Numbered from the stretch's first letter, positions 10,014 through 18,275 are shown. The stretch is DNA of 64,000 bases from JBBIQS01 sp037442205 (GCA_037442205.1 JBBIQS010000027.1:1-64000), one strand, 5' to 3'. The notes: a model not told the origin generated them from the sequence alone. A program made the numbers and translations.

Positions 10014-10997
10014 CTATTCACCGTCCGTCAGCTTCAATGGGCTGCGGTCCTTGCCATAACGGCGAAAGACAGGGTGCCACGTACGCCCCTCGTCACCCGG
10101 GTGCCAGAAGATAGGGAGAGTATTGTTTGGCGTGTTGTGGACAAAGCCTAGCATGAGCTGGCCCTTTGCAAAGCCCAAGGCTTCGCTATTGCCGACAAGC
10201 TGTTGTCCGTAGTGGCGAGCCAGTAAATGTGCAGCCTCGCGGCGGATGCCTTGCGGAGGTCTGCAAAAGTAACGAGACTGATCAGAGAACGCTCGAAAGC
10301 TCTCGTCTAGTTCGAGCACGCATTCCACTTCATTGAATCGGGTCTTGCCCCGAACGCGATTGAGTCCTTTTTCTGATCCGAGAAGCACGTGATATGCGAA
10401 GGTTGCTTTTACGCCTGCTCTATCTGCTGCGTCGGCTATTGGTTGAAGCAACTGCTTGGAGTATCGCACTGCCTGCTTGCCCGAACCGCAGAAATCATCA
10501 ATGAAGACGTAGCGTTCGATCTCGGGGTCCGCGAGGGCCGGTGTGTTCTGTGTCAAGTCAAGGATCTCATGTGTGCTGATGAATTGCCGAGTTGTAAGGT
10601 CGTTCTCTTGACGATAGTGATATAGCAGGTGTGTTCCGCTGTCTGATGGATTGCCGATGCCCAAAAATCGCGTTCGAGCTAGCATTCGTTCGAAGCCTGC
10701 ACGGATCCGCGTCTCGTCGCGCGTGTCTCCTTCCTGCCTTCGGATCCTTGCTACCAGCGGATACCGGAAATGGTCACGGTAGAGTGCTCGCAGGAGCGCG
10801 CGGACTTCCGCGTCTCCGAAATACATGAAGCGCGAGAGAAGGTAGAGTGCGTGAATGCGCCCGTTCGAGCCAGGCTGGCCGTCGACTCCAAATTCCCTGA
10901 GCCACTCCTCGATTGTGTGTGCGTCGACGCGGTTGCGCCATACGCACGTGTTTAGCGCGTGGATCACGCCCAGAAACTCTGCCTCTAAGTCGGACAT
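10014..10997 (-). CDS. Phosphoribosyltransferase-like protein (PRTase-type, conflict-associated)
   Basis: A 327-aa protein with a PRPP-binding-loop signature, VFIDDFCGSGKQA, at residues 164-176 (two acidic residues, then small residues and Gly-Ser-Gly). This is the hallmark of type I phosphoribosyltransferases. The flanking N-terminal half is helical and specific to this family. The ATG at 10997 has GAGGT 8 bases upstream; ATGs at 11024 and 11036 are alternatives. It overlaps the methyltransferase stop by 13 bases and ends 2 bases before the ATPase. PRTase-like enzymes paired with ORC-type ATPases have been described computationally in prokaryotic conflict systems. The substrate is unknown: base exchange, nucleotide salvage or signal production are possible. 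Confidence 0.7.
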   Translation of the reverse strand: MSDLEAEFLGVIHALNTCVWRNRVDAHTIEEWLREFGVDGQPGSNGRIHALYLLSRFMYFGDAEVRALLRALYRDHFRYPLVARIRRQEGDTRDETRIRAGFERMLARTRFLGIGNPSDSGTHLLYHYRQENDLTTRQFISTHEILDLTQNTPALADPEIERYVFIDDFCGSGKQAVRYSKQLLQPIADAADRAGVKATFAYHVLLGSEKGLNRVRGKTRFNEVECVLELDESFRAFSDQSRYFCRPPQGIRREAAHLLARHYGQQLVGNSEALGFAKGQLMLGFVHNTPNNTLPIFWHPGDEGRTWHPVFRRYGKDRSPLKLTDGE

Positions 10998-12382
10998 TGT
11001 TGTGACCTCGCGGGCTTCTGGCATAGGAGTGCCCACTCGCGAGCGATGACGCTCGCCGTCGAGTTGCGCCGCGTCATGAGACCGCGCGACTTTATCGCGT
11101 CGACAACACGCAATCTTACTGTAAGCCCCTGCTGTTCGAGGAAGTGCTGAAGATATTCCTGAGTGTGGAACTCACGCCCGCATACGCGGTTGTTGGCTGC
11201 AACGAGCACCATATGTCCACCCGGCTTGAGAACACGGCTGGCCTCCCTAAGGGCATCGCGCATCTCGAGGAGATAGGTTGCAGCGATCAGTGCCCGGAGG
11301 GGGTTCTGTGCGGCGATGCGCTCCAAACGCCAGTCTGCGTCATCAATGCCCACTACAGGTGGGGCGAATGCGCCCCCAGTTGAAAAATGCTCTCGGCCAA
11401 TGTTTTCGTCCTCGAGTTGGCGCAAGCGTTTGCCGTTCGCCAGCCCAAGCCAGCCAATCGAAAGGCTGGAGGCTCGGACATACTTCTGCGCGCCCACATA
11501 GGGAGGCGAGGTGATGATCAGGTCCACTGATCCATCGGGGAGTATGCCCCTCCCGTCAAGCGTATTGGCAAGTCGACGCGCATCGGCGCTCACGACGGAG
11601 GCTGACGCTCGGTCTCGGCGAAGTCGTGCGAGGATGCTCAGTCGAGCGATGTTGCTGTCTACAATGGAGTTGAACTCTGTATAGACGTCCTGGCGTCGAA
11701 GCTTCTTTAGTCTAGCATTGGTAGGCTCGCGAAAGGGATGGCCGCGTGGGTATTGATTCTCACGCAGACGCACTGGAACGGAGAGCCGCGGGTCCGCAAG
11801 GCTAACGCGGCGCACGCATGCCGATAGACAGACTCGAAAGAAATCAGAGATTCCGGGATCGGGGATGCCATCTATCGCGCGGCGAAGCCGGGCGAGTTGG
11901 TCAATGACGTGCGGATAGAACCAGTAGTCTATGTTGATGACCTCTGGCGGAGAGACGCGGCGGTAGGATCGAGCTCGCCTGCTGAGGTCTGTCGAATGAC
12001 GACGAATGGATTCGAGAGAGTAGTCGCCCACCTTCACCGTGGCTATCAGCCGTGCTAGCGGGTTCGAATCTGCGCCAAGCCCTCTTCGCCCATGCAGTAC
12101 ACTCTCGAGAAGGACCGTGCCGGATCCGCAGAAGGGGTCGAGTACGGTGTCACCGGGCTCCGATAGAACTGAGTTCGAGAGGAAGAAGGCCGGGATGTGC
12201 GGTAGTAGCTTGGCTGGATAGGGATGCATGTAGTGCGTCGCACGCTCGCCCACGGGAATCCAATGGACCATACGCCGGAAATTAACTGTTACGGCCGCAG
12301 GTCGCCGGTCATAGCGGTCCAAGAGACGGAGAAGGTCGTCCCGCGTGTCTCTTGTGCTCATTTCGTGATCAGTGTGCCTCAT
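10985..12382 (-). CDS. DNA methyltransferase, probably N4-cytosine/N6-adenine type (TSPPY)
   Basis: A 465-aa amino-methyltransferase. The SAM-binding motif DPFCGSGT is at residues 82-89 and the catalytic motif TSPPY at 291-295, so motif I precedes motif IV. THYMHPYPAKLLP near 49-61 is typical of HPYPAK-type methyltransferases. About 200 residues between the motifs form a probable target-recognition insert. LKPGGHMVLV near 390 is the usual late strand. It overlaps thyX by 4 bases (ATGA) and the PRTase-like gene by 13. No cognate restriction subunit is adjacent, although the HNH gene lies 6 kb downstream. It could mark host DNA, or modify nucleic acid in concert with ThyX and the PRTase-like protein. 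Confidence 0.85.
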   Translation of the reverse strand: MRHTDHEMSTRDTRDDLLRLLDRYDRRPAAVTVNFRRMVHWIPVGERATHYMHPYPAKLLPHIPAFFLSNSVLSEPGDTVLDPFCGSGTVLLESVLHGRRGLGADSNPLARLIATVKVGDYSLESIRRHSTDLSRRARSYRRVSPPEVINIDYWFYPHVIDQLARLRRAIDGIPDPGISDFFRVCLSACVRRVSLADPRLSVPVRLRENQYPRGHPFREPTNARLKKLRRQDVYTEFNSIVDSNIARLSILARLRRDRASASVVSADARRLANTLDGRGILPDGSVDLIITSPPYVGAQKYVRASSLSIGWLGLANGKRLRQLEDENIGREHFSTGGAFAPPVVGIDDADWRLERIAAQNPLRALIAATYLLEMRDALREASRVLKPGGHMVLVAANNRVCGREFHTQEYLQHFLEQQGLTVRLRVVDAIKSRGLMTRRNSTASVIAREWALLCQKPARSQQCPT

Positions 12383-13377
12383 GGGTTAGGCAGTGGCTCC
12401 GACCGTATGCCTTCCTCTGACATCGAAGAGTCCCACGGAATCGATAGCCCCATGGCAAGGAGTTTTGTCTCCAGTTCCTCGCGCTCACGGTTTCGAGCCA
12501 GGCGCCCGGCCACCATCTCGAGTAGGCCGTTGCGCTGTAGCTCGTATCTCGCCTCGTCGCGGCGATTCTGACTAATCAGAGAAACTGCCTTTGCTTCAAT
12601 CCGAGAGAGGCACATCGCTCGTAGCTGGTAGTCCTCGAATGCCTCCCAGGCGATTGGGCACCAGCGTGCGACGATTTCCTCTCCAATGAGCCTTGCGTAC
12701 TTGCGGATCTCCTCCTGCGCATGGGCGTCCATGCGCAAGCGAAGGAAGTGGAAGAGATTGTGTAAGTCGATCTTCCAATACGCTTCCGTGTAGGTCGAGA
12801 GCGGTAGATCCTTGCGTGCTTGCTCGCGGGCAACGCCCGCCTGCAAACGCTCGTTGTACACATCCCGGGAGAGGGTCTGAAGGTTGCGCTCGCGCTCGGA
12901 GAGCCGCGTGCCGACTTGAGGGTCCACCAGGGCATCGCTTCCCTGTCGATTGCGGGAAGACTGCCGACGCCACTCGCCCGGAGGCGTTGCCTGGGCCGCA
13001 TCTATGGCGACGGAGTAGCGCGTCGAGTATTCGTTCACATTGGCAGTGCGATGGCGGATCCACTGCCGCCAGCAGTCCATCGGCACCCGGAGGTGTAGCT
13101 TGAGCTCGCACATCTCAAAAGGCGTCGTATGGGCATGGCGCATGAGATAGCGGATGAGGCCACGATCCTCGTGGACTTGCTTGGTGCCGACGCCATACGA
13201 GACACGGGCTGCCTGGACAATGGATGCATCCGACCCCATGTAATCAGCAACCCGGATGAAGCCATCATCCAGCACGCGAAACTGCTTGCCGAGGATCGCG
13301 TCCAAGGCAGGAACAGTGGGTCGCTCGAGCGGAGATGGCTCGGCGCCAGACACGCCGGGCGGCTGGCTAGGGGGCAT
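12379..13377 (-). CDS. thyX: FAD-dependent thymidylate synthase (ThyX)
   Basis: ThyX converts dUMP to dTMP using methylenetetrahydrofolate, FAD and NADPH. The signature RHR-x7-S is present as RHRTANVNEYS at residues 108-118. Also visible are the TPFEMCELKLHLRVP segment before it and the HNLFHFLRLRMDAHAQEEIR helix that contributes substrate-binding Arg and Gln residues. At 332 aa it is longer than typical ThyX (about 220-250 aa), with ~25 extra N-terminal residues and an Arg/Glu-rich C-terminal tail of ~60. The ATG at 13377 is chosen because GAGGTG lies 5 bases upstream; 13407 is an alternative. As first gene of the cassette it overlaps the DNA methyltransferase by ATGA. It may be an ordinary housekeeping or backup enzyme, or one adapted to the cassette. 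Confidence 0.9.
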   Translation of the reverse strand: MPPSQPPGVSGAEPSPLERPTVPALDAILGKQFRVLDDGFIRVADYMGSDASIVQAARVSYGVGTKQVHEDRGLIRYLMRHAHTTPFEMCELKLHLRVPMDCWRQWIRHRTANVNEYSTRYSVAIDAAQATPPGEWRRQSSRNRQGSDALVDPQVGTRLSERERNLQTLSRDVYNERLQAGVAREQARKDLPLSTYTEAYWKIDLHNLFHFLRLRMDAHAQEEIRKYARLIGEEIVARWCPIAWEAFEDYQLRAMCLSRIEAKAVSLISQNRRDEARYELQRNGLLEMVAGRLARNREREELETKLLAMGLSIPWDSSMSEEGIRSEPLPNP

Positions 13378-13619
13378 GGGGCACCTCGAGAGAGACCGCC
13401 ATCGCATTCATCCTTGTTGAACCTCTTGCGTAGGGCGTAATCAGCCAGATTTTGGCTTCGGCGCGATCGAGGAGTTAGCAAAGCTTCTGCGGAATCGCCG
13501 TAGCAGCCAGCGGCTCAGGGCTACCCAGTTCAAGCACCACTGTTCCCTCCAAGGGTTGGCTCACCTATCCGTCAATATCAGAGTCATCGCTCCGTGAGAA
13601 CCAACAACCCATGAGGATT

Positions 13620-14110
13620 CCTGCGCTGCGAGGCCCTCCCGAGCGCGGCTTGAAGTCCGCGGACCCCACCCCGAGCTCCGCCAGCGATCCGCGGAGGGAT
13701 CTCCAGGGTCTTTGCGGGCAGCTGGGAGCCTCGCCCAAGGCTCAGGTGCGAATCGTCCTCGCAGACAGGGTGTCGCTGTGCCACAGCGCTCGCTGGCCTT
13801 GGCGCCCGGAGGCGCGCGCCCGCCTCGCTCGCATTCTCTTCGCCACTCCGGGAGCCGTCCGCGGCCAAGCCGCGCCCCCGCGGAGCCCTCCCTCATCCAG
13901 CGTGAAGTCAGCGGACCCCACCCCGACTGCCGCCAGAGATCCGCGGAGGGCTCCCCGGCGCCACTTCAGGCCGCGGTAGCCGCCCTGAAGCCTTCCCCGA
14001 CTTTCGTCCGCGCAGGCGGGCTGCCGCTGAGCCTCGCCGCCCGCTGACTAGGGCGCCCGGAGGCGCGCGTCCGCGCGGCTCGCATCCGTTTCCCCCTCGC
14101 GGAGCGCTCC
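13620..14110 (+). repeat. Imperfect ~245-bp tandem duplication in a 0.97-kb gene-free stretch
   Basis: Between thyX and the next gene (13378-14344) no convincing gene is seen. Two blocks about 245 bases apart share segments in the same order. GCGGACCCCACCCCGA with GATCCGCGGAGGG occurs near 13656-13703 and again near 13910-13952. GGCGCCCGGAGGCGCGCG occurs near 13801 and 14051. Identity is high within these segments and low between them. Any promoter for the island operon should lie in 13378-13560; no clear -35/-10 pair could be fixed by eye. Confidence 0.5.
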
Positions 14111-14344
14111 GCGCCCGCGCCGCGCGCCGCCGGACCGCTCCCGAAAGCCGAGGAACCACCTCGGGACCCCTCCTGTCCCGCCGCGGAACACCCAGATCGG
14201 AAGAGCGAACGCCGCCCGCGGCCCGGGGAGCCCTTCCGCCTCGGAAAGCGCGCTGGCACGAGCCCCGCACAGCCGGGAAGGCGAGCGGCGACCACCATCG
14301 CGGAGAGCGCCCGCCGCTCCTCGAGCTCTCCGCGGGAGACGGCC

Positions 14345-15040
14345 ATGGCCAAGGTGAATCTGGAGCGCAGGGAGCAGCGGATTTCGGCGCACAAGCACGC
14401 CCTCAGCGAGCTCGGAAGCGATGCGGCAATGCGGGCGTTCGAGGAGCTGACTCGCGCCGCGGCGGCGGTCGAGGCCGGCGAGGCCGCGGTGGCCGCCGCC
14501 AAGGTCAACGTCCGCCTGGCCCGGGCGCGCACTGGCCCGACGCTGCTGTCGCTGGTGCAGAGCGCGATGGTGCTCTTCGGCGTCTTCGCTCAGGATCTGG
14601 CCGACTGCATCCCGGAGGAGGGTGTGCAGGGCGCCGCCACCACCGAGCAGCTGGCGCGCCAGCTCATCGTCCATCTCGAGGGCAAGGGCCCGCTGGAAGA
14701 GGCCCTGCGGGCCAAGCTCCTCTCGATGCTCCAGGGCGAGCGCGACGAGAACCTCGACGCCGCCCGCAGCGCCCTCGAGGAGAAGCGCGAGCAGCTCCTG
14801 CTGGCCAACCTCGACCTGGCCAGCGCCATCGCCCGCTCGATCAAGGTGGTGCGCATGAGCACCTCGCCCACCAGCCCGCTGCGCAAGCTGGTGGTGCCGT
14901 CCCGCCCCCGCGCCGCCAAGCCCGCCGCCCAGCCCGAGGCGGAGCGCGCCGCCGCTCCTGAAGCCAATCCCGCCGCCGCACCCGAGGTCGCGCCGGCTCC
15001 GGCGCTCTCCCTGCTCAGGCCGGTCGTCGGCCGGGCCTGA
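14345..15040 (+). CDS. Uncharacterised protein, copy 1 of a three-member local family
   Basis: A 231-aa protein of unknown function. It is related along its whole length to the products at 16767 and 23146: a shared N-terminal helical block (AHKHAL, then an AVEAGEAAVAAAKV repeat-like helix), a central QLARQLIVHLEGKG segment, a LANLDLASAIARSIKVVRM block, and a low-complexity Ala/Pro tail from about residue 185. There is no signal peptide or clear membrane segment. Charge patterns suggest amphipathic helices or coiled coil. GGGAGA precedes the ATG. The EEP-family gene follows on the same strand 120 bases later. It is the most diverged of the three copies. Confidence 0.7.
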   Translation: MAKVNLERREQRISAHKHALSELGSDAAMRAFEELTRAAAAVEAGEAAVAAAKVNVRLARARTGPTLLSLVQSAMVLFGVFAQDLADCIPEEGVQGAATTEQLARQLIVHLEGKGPLEEALRAKLLSMLQGERDENLDAARSALEEKREQLLLANLDLASAIARSIKVVRMSTSPTSPLRKLVVPSRPRAAKPAAQPEAERAAAPEANPAAAPEVAPAPALSLLRPVVGRA

Positions 15041-15064
15041 CTGGCTGGGAGGTCGAATCGAGGT

Positions 15065-15106
15065 GTCCTCGACTCCGGCCTCGCCAAGCTCGGCCTACGC
15101 TCGGAC
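15065..15106. repeat. REP-like repeat copy
   Basis: The sequence TCCTCGACTCCGGCCTCGCC followed by AAGCTCGGCCTACGCTCGGA parallels the long-form element at 603-652. It lies in the gap before the EEP-family gene. Confidence 0.35.
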
Positions 15107-15159
15107 AGACCGGGGCGGCCGCTCTCCAACTCCACCTCTATAAAGGAAGGAGGTCCGCC

Positions 15160-16101
15160 ATGCGGATCCGCCTCGGCACCTTCAACTGCAACAACCTCTT
15201 CTCCCGCTTCAACTTCAAGGCCCAGGTCCTCCCGCTCGACCGCGGCGGCCGGCGGCACTCGCTGCCCAAGGCCGTCGAGCTGCGCACCTCGATGGGCAAG
15301 CTCATCCCGCCCAAGCCCGAGGCGGCCACTTGCCGCCTCGCCGAGCGCATCCTGGCCGCCGCCCCCGACGTGCTCGCCGTCCAGGAGGTCGAGGACAAGC
15401 AGACCCTGGCCGACTTCAACCAGCGCCACCTGGGCGGCCGGTTCCCGGAGCGGGTGCTGGTCGAGGGCAACGACCCGCGCTTCATCGACGTCGCCCTGCT
15501 CAGCCGCTATCCCATCGGCGAGGTGCGCAGCTACCAGCGCTACCGCCATCCCGAGCTGCCCGGCGAGCCGGTCTTCCGCCGCGACTTCCTCCTCGCCGAG
15601 ATCCTCTCCCCCGACCGCCGGCGGCGGCTGTTCTGGGTCGGCGTCGCCCACCTCAAGTCGCAGCTCGTCGATTGGCGCCTCGAGGGCGACGCGGCCAAGC
15701 GCAAGGCCCAATCCGCCGCCTCCCGCCTGCGCCGCCTGGAGGGCGAGTCGATCCGCCAGCTCCTCCGCGACGAGCTCCACCACCGGGAGCGGGTCTTCGT
15801 CTGCGGCGACTTCAACGACGTCCCCGACTCGCCGGCGCTGGCGCCGCTCCTCAGGAAGAAGGAGAGGGGCGGGGGCCTGGTGAACCTCCTCGCCCGCCTC
15901 GAGCGGCAAGAGGACCGGCGCTGGACCATCACCCACAAGCAGACCGGCGCGCCGCGCGAGTTCGACCAGTTCGACTACGTCCTCGCCTCGCCGAGCGCCG
16001 CCGACCGCGTCCACCGGGCCTGGGTCGAGCGGCGCGCCACCCGCCCGACCGTCCCCGATGGCTCGGACCACGATCCGGTGATGTGCGAGGTGGTGGTGTA
16101 G
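15160..16101 (+). CDS. Endonuclease/exonuclease/phosphatase (EEP) family protein
   Basis: A 313-aa single-domain EEP enzyme, a metal-dependent phosphodiesterase fold shared by DNase I-like nucleases and phosphatases. Motifs appear in order: GTFNCNNL near residue 6, AVQEVED near 71 (metal-binding Glu), VAHLKSQ near 165, GDFNDVP near 217 (catalytic Asp and Asn), FDQFDYVLAS near 268 and DGSDHDPV near 303 (catalytic His). There is no signal peptide, so it is probably cytoplasmic. GGAGG lies 7 bases upstream of the ATG. The substrate could be DNA, RNA or a phosphorylated small molecule. It is transcribed in the same direction as the preceding unknown gene and ends before a terminator. Confidence 0.88.
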   Translation: MRIRLGTFNCNNLFSRFNFKAQVLPLDRGGRRHSLPKAVELRTSMGKLIPPKPEAATCRLAERILAAAPDVLAVQEVEDKQTLADFNQRHLGGRFPERVLVEGNDPRFIDVALLSRYPIGEVRSYQRYRHPELPGEPVFRRDFLLAEILSPDRRRRLFWVGVAHLKSQLVDWRLEGDAAKRKAQSAASRLRRLEGESIRQLLRDELHHRERVFVCGDFNDVPDSPALAPLLRKKERGGGLVNLLARLERQEDRRWTITHKQTGAPREFDQFDYVLASPSAADRVHRAWVERRATRPTVPDGSDHDPVMCEVVV

Positions 16102-16144
16102 CGGCGCGGCCGCTCATCTGATCGACGCGATCGCTTCGACGAAG

Positions 16145-16175
16145 GCCCCGAGGGCATTCCGCCGCCGGGGCTTTT
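16145..16175 (+). terminator. Intrinsic terminator after the EEP gene
   Basis: GCCCCG and CGGGGC form a 6-bp G+C stem around a 15-base loop, followed immediately by TTTT. It is located 44 bases after the EEP stop codon. Confidence 0.6.
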
Positions 16176-16243
16176 GTCGTTGGTGGTTGTTGGTCTGCCA
16201 TTCGGACTGCCGCGCGCGCCAAGAGCCCCGCGCGTCAGCAAGG

Positions 16244-16537
16244 GGCGGACGTTCAGCCCTGTGCAGCTCAGGGAACCGAACCTGGCGGCAGTTCGTCGCG
16301 TTGGAGCAGCCGTTCCCGGCCGGTCACTGCCCAGGGCACTACGCCCGCCCCTTGCTCACGCGCGGGCTCGCATGCGCTCGGTATCGCGCACGGAATCGCG
16401 GTCGACGTGGGCGGACGTTCAGCCCTGCGCGGCTCAGGGAACCGAACCTGGCGGCAGTTCGTCGCGTTGGAGCAGCCGTTCCCGGCCGGTCACTGCCCAG
16501 GGCACAACGCCCCCCCTTGCTTACGCGCGGGGCTCAT
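16244..16537 (+). repeat. Two direct repeats of ~125 bp, 166 bp apart
   Basis: The block starting GGCGGACGTTCAGCCCTG at 16244 recurs at 16410. The two copies are nearly identical through GTCACTGCCCAGGGCAC and into CCCTTGCT-ACGCGCGGG, ending near 16371 and 16537. They occupy the 665-base gene-free stretch between the EEP gene and the unknown gene at 16767. No protein is conserved across them in one frame, so the conservation looks like recent DNA duplication. Confidence 0.8.
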
Positions 16538-16766
16538 ATCGGGGCTCGTTTCGCCGCGGTCGGTGGTTCCCATCGGCGAGGTCAGCAGCTCGCCTGCTCC
16601 ACCGCGACACACCGCTGCCTCGCCATGGAACAGCTTCCGCTCGCCAACAGCGTCCTCCCCTCGGAAATGGCGCTGGCACAGCACCCGCACAGGGTGATCG
16701 TCGAGCGGCACAAACCAACGCGGTGCCGAATCGCCGCTCGCACGGCACCGCACAAGGAGCACAGTC

Positions 16767-17477
16767 ATGTCCATGTCGGCACAGGAGAGCAGGGAGAAGA
16801 CGGTGGCGGCGCACACCGCGGCGCTGAAGCAGGTCGCGACCCCCGAGGCGGAGACGGCGCTGGCCGAGCTGGTCGCCGCCAACTCGGTGGTCGGCTCGGT
16901 CGAGGCCGACCTGGCCGAGGCCAAGGTGCAGGCCAAGGTGGCCCGCTCGGAGTGCGGCCCGGGGATGGCCAAGGTGCTGCAGAGCGCGGCGATCATCCTG
17001 CCGATGCTCGGCCGCGACCAGGCGGAGTGGCTGCCGGCGGGCTGCGAGCAGGCCAACGGCGACTCCTTCCAGCTGGCGCGCCAGTTCGTCGCCAACCTGC
17101 ACGGCAAGGGGGAGCTCGCCGAGCACCTGGGCGGCGAGCTGCAGAAGATGATCGACGGCAGCTCGATGGGAGAGCTGGTGGCGGCCCGCCAGGAGGTCGT
17201 GGCGATGCGCGAGAAGCTGTTCCTGGCCAAGCTCGACCTGAAGCGCGCCTTCGCCCAGTCGCTGAAGGTCATCCACCTCAACACCAGCGCCCGGGACGCG
17301 GTGCGCAAGTTCGTCGCCCCCGGCCGCCGCCGCTCCAAGGCCGAGGCCAAGGTCGAGCCGAAGAGCGATCCCAAGCCGACGGCCGTCGAGCAGGGCGCCG
17401 GCAACGCCGACGGCGCCAACCCCGAGGTGCTCCCGGCCCCGGCGGTCCAGCCCGCCAACGGCGCGGTGGCGGCGTAG
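16767..17477 (+). CDS. Uncharacterised protein, copy 2 of the local family (intact)
   Basis: A 236-aa protein of unknown function, the full-length reference for this family. It has an N-terminal helix-rich block (AHTAALKQVATPEAETALAEL, with similar charge periodicity to residue 75), a short hydrophobic patch KVLQSAAIILPMLG, and a central QLARQFVANLHGKGELAEHL segment. LAKLDLKRAFAQSLKVIHL and DAVRKFVAPGRRRSK follow, then a Lys/Glu/Pro then Asn/Gly/Ala tail. The absence of signal peptide or transmembrane helix suggests a cytoplasmic protein. GGAG precedes the start. Its upstream ~220 bases and its 3' hairpin are also duplicated around the broken copy at 23146, so the whole transcription unit was copied. 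Confidence 0.72.
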   Translation: MSMSAQESREKTVAAHTAALKQVATPEAETALAELVAANSVVGSVEADLAEAKVQAKVARSECGPGMAKVLQSAAIILPMLGRDQAEWLPAGCEQANGDSFQLARQFVANLHGKGELAEHLGGELQKMIDGSSMGELVAARQEVVAMREKLFLAKLDLKRAFAQSLKVIHLNTSARDAVRKFVAPGRRRSKAEAKVEPKSDPKPTAVEQGAGNADGANPEVLPAPAVQPANGAVAA

Positions 17478-17497
17478 CGGATCAATGAGCGCGGCAG

Positions 17498-17532
17498 GGG
17501 AGCGGAGCTCGGCTTGCGCGGGCTCCGCTCCC
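17498..17532 (+). terminator. Hairpin after copy 2 (conserved with copy 3)
   Basis: GGGAGCGGAGC and GCTCCGCTCCC form a perfect 11-bp stem. The same hairpin follows copy 3 at 23669-23703 with an A-T pair replaced by G-C at the same position, which is compensatory. No T run follows, so it may be a factor-dependent terminator or mRNA-stabilising hairpin. Confidence 0.55.
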
Positions 17533-17788
17533 TGGCGGGAGGGCGCTGGCGAGTGCGCGCCACAACGCGGCCCACCCGGCTCGGCCGCGGGTTCCTTGTT
17601 AACGCCGGCTTTAACATGGGGCTCTATCGAGTCCCTTATTAAAGGCAGGCGAGCCTGGGCGGTCCGGCCGAACTGGCCCTCGGAGCGATGTCAGACCCGC
17701 GAGGTACAACGCTGGCGTCGGCATCGGGCAGCGGGCGGGGCAGCGCGCAGAGAGTGGTCGACTCGTCGCCTGCCGGGGGGCAAGAGAG

Positions 17789-18232
17789 ATGAGCGAGCGT
17801 CGGTCGGGGCCGGAAGAGCAGCTCTACGAGCGGATTGCCGCCATCCTCGAGGATGCGCGCTCGGGCGTGGCGAGGACGATCAACACCGAGATGGTCCGAG
17901 CCTACTGGTTCATCGGCCGAGAGATCGTCCACGTCGACCAGCAGGGGGCCGAGCGCGCTGGCTACGGCGAGGACGTAACGAGGAGGGTCGCCGCCCGCCT
18001 CTCGGCCAAGTTCGGCAGGGGATTCAGCCTGTCGAATCTCAAGAGCATGAAGCGGTTTTATCTCGAGTTTCCGCGGGGGTCGGCGATCCGGGACGCAAGG
18101 TGTCGCCAGCGGGCTCGAAAGGGACCATTTTCAGCGGATCAGCGGAGGACCAGGGACCGGGGAACGGACATTCAGGAATCCAGCGCGCCGAGCGGGGTCG
18201 CGCGCAGTTTGCGCGAGCACGGCGCAAGTTGA
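17789..18232 (+). pseudogene. DUF1016 (YhcG-type nuclease) N-terminal fragment
   Basis: The first ~92 residues match the DUF1016 N-terminal domain well: LYERIAAILEDARSGVAR, AYWFIGREIVHVDQQG, GYGEDVTRRVAARLS, FGRGFSLSNLKSMKRFYLEFP. After the last Pro (near 18070) similarity stops, and the frame runs through unrelated sequence to a stop at 18232. The C-terminal PDDEXK nuclease domain, expected to add over 200 residues, is absent. YhcG-type proteins accompany restriction-modification loci. Here the gene is cut and abuts a 5'-truncated rhuM, implying a deletion or insertion scar. The remaining peptide may be expressed but should lack nuclease activity. Confidence 0.75.
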
Positions 18233-18244
18233 ACGGACCGTTCG

Positions 18245-18275
18245 ATCACCGGGGGGTCCCATGGTCCCCGGTGAT
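18245..18275. repeat. Perfect 10-bp inverted repeat in the DUF1016/rhuM scar
   Basis: ATCACCGGGG at 18245-18254 and CCCCGGTGAT at 18266-18275 flank 11 bases, and another CCGGTGAT follows directly. Repeated CCGGTGAT-type boxes occur at ends of some insertion sequences. No transposase is seen here, so the mobile-element reading is only a possibility. Confidence 0.4.

Noticed and set aside
13480..13560. Possible att site matching the tRNA-Asn 3' end
   Set aside because: Only CAGTTCAAG is shared with the T-loop region; too short to support an attachment repeat.
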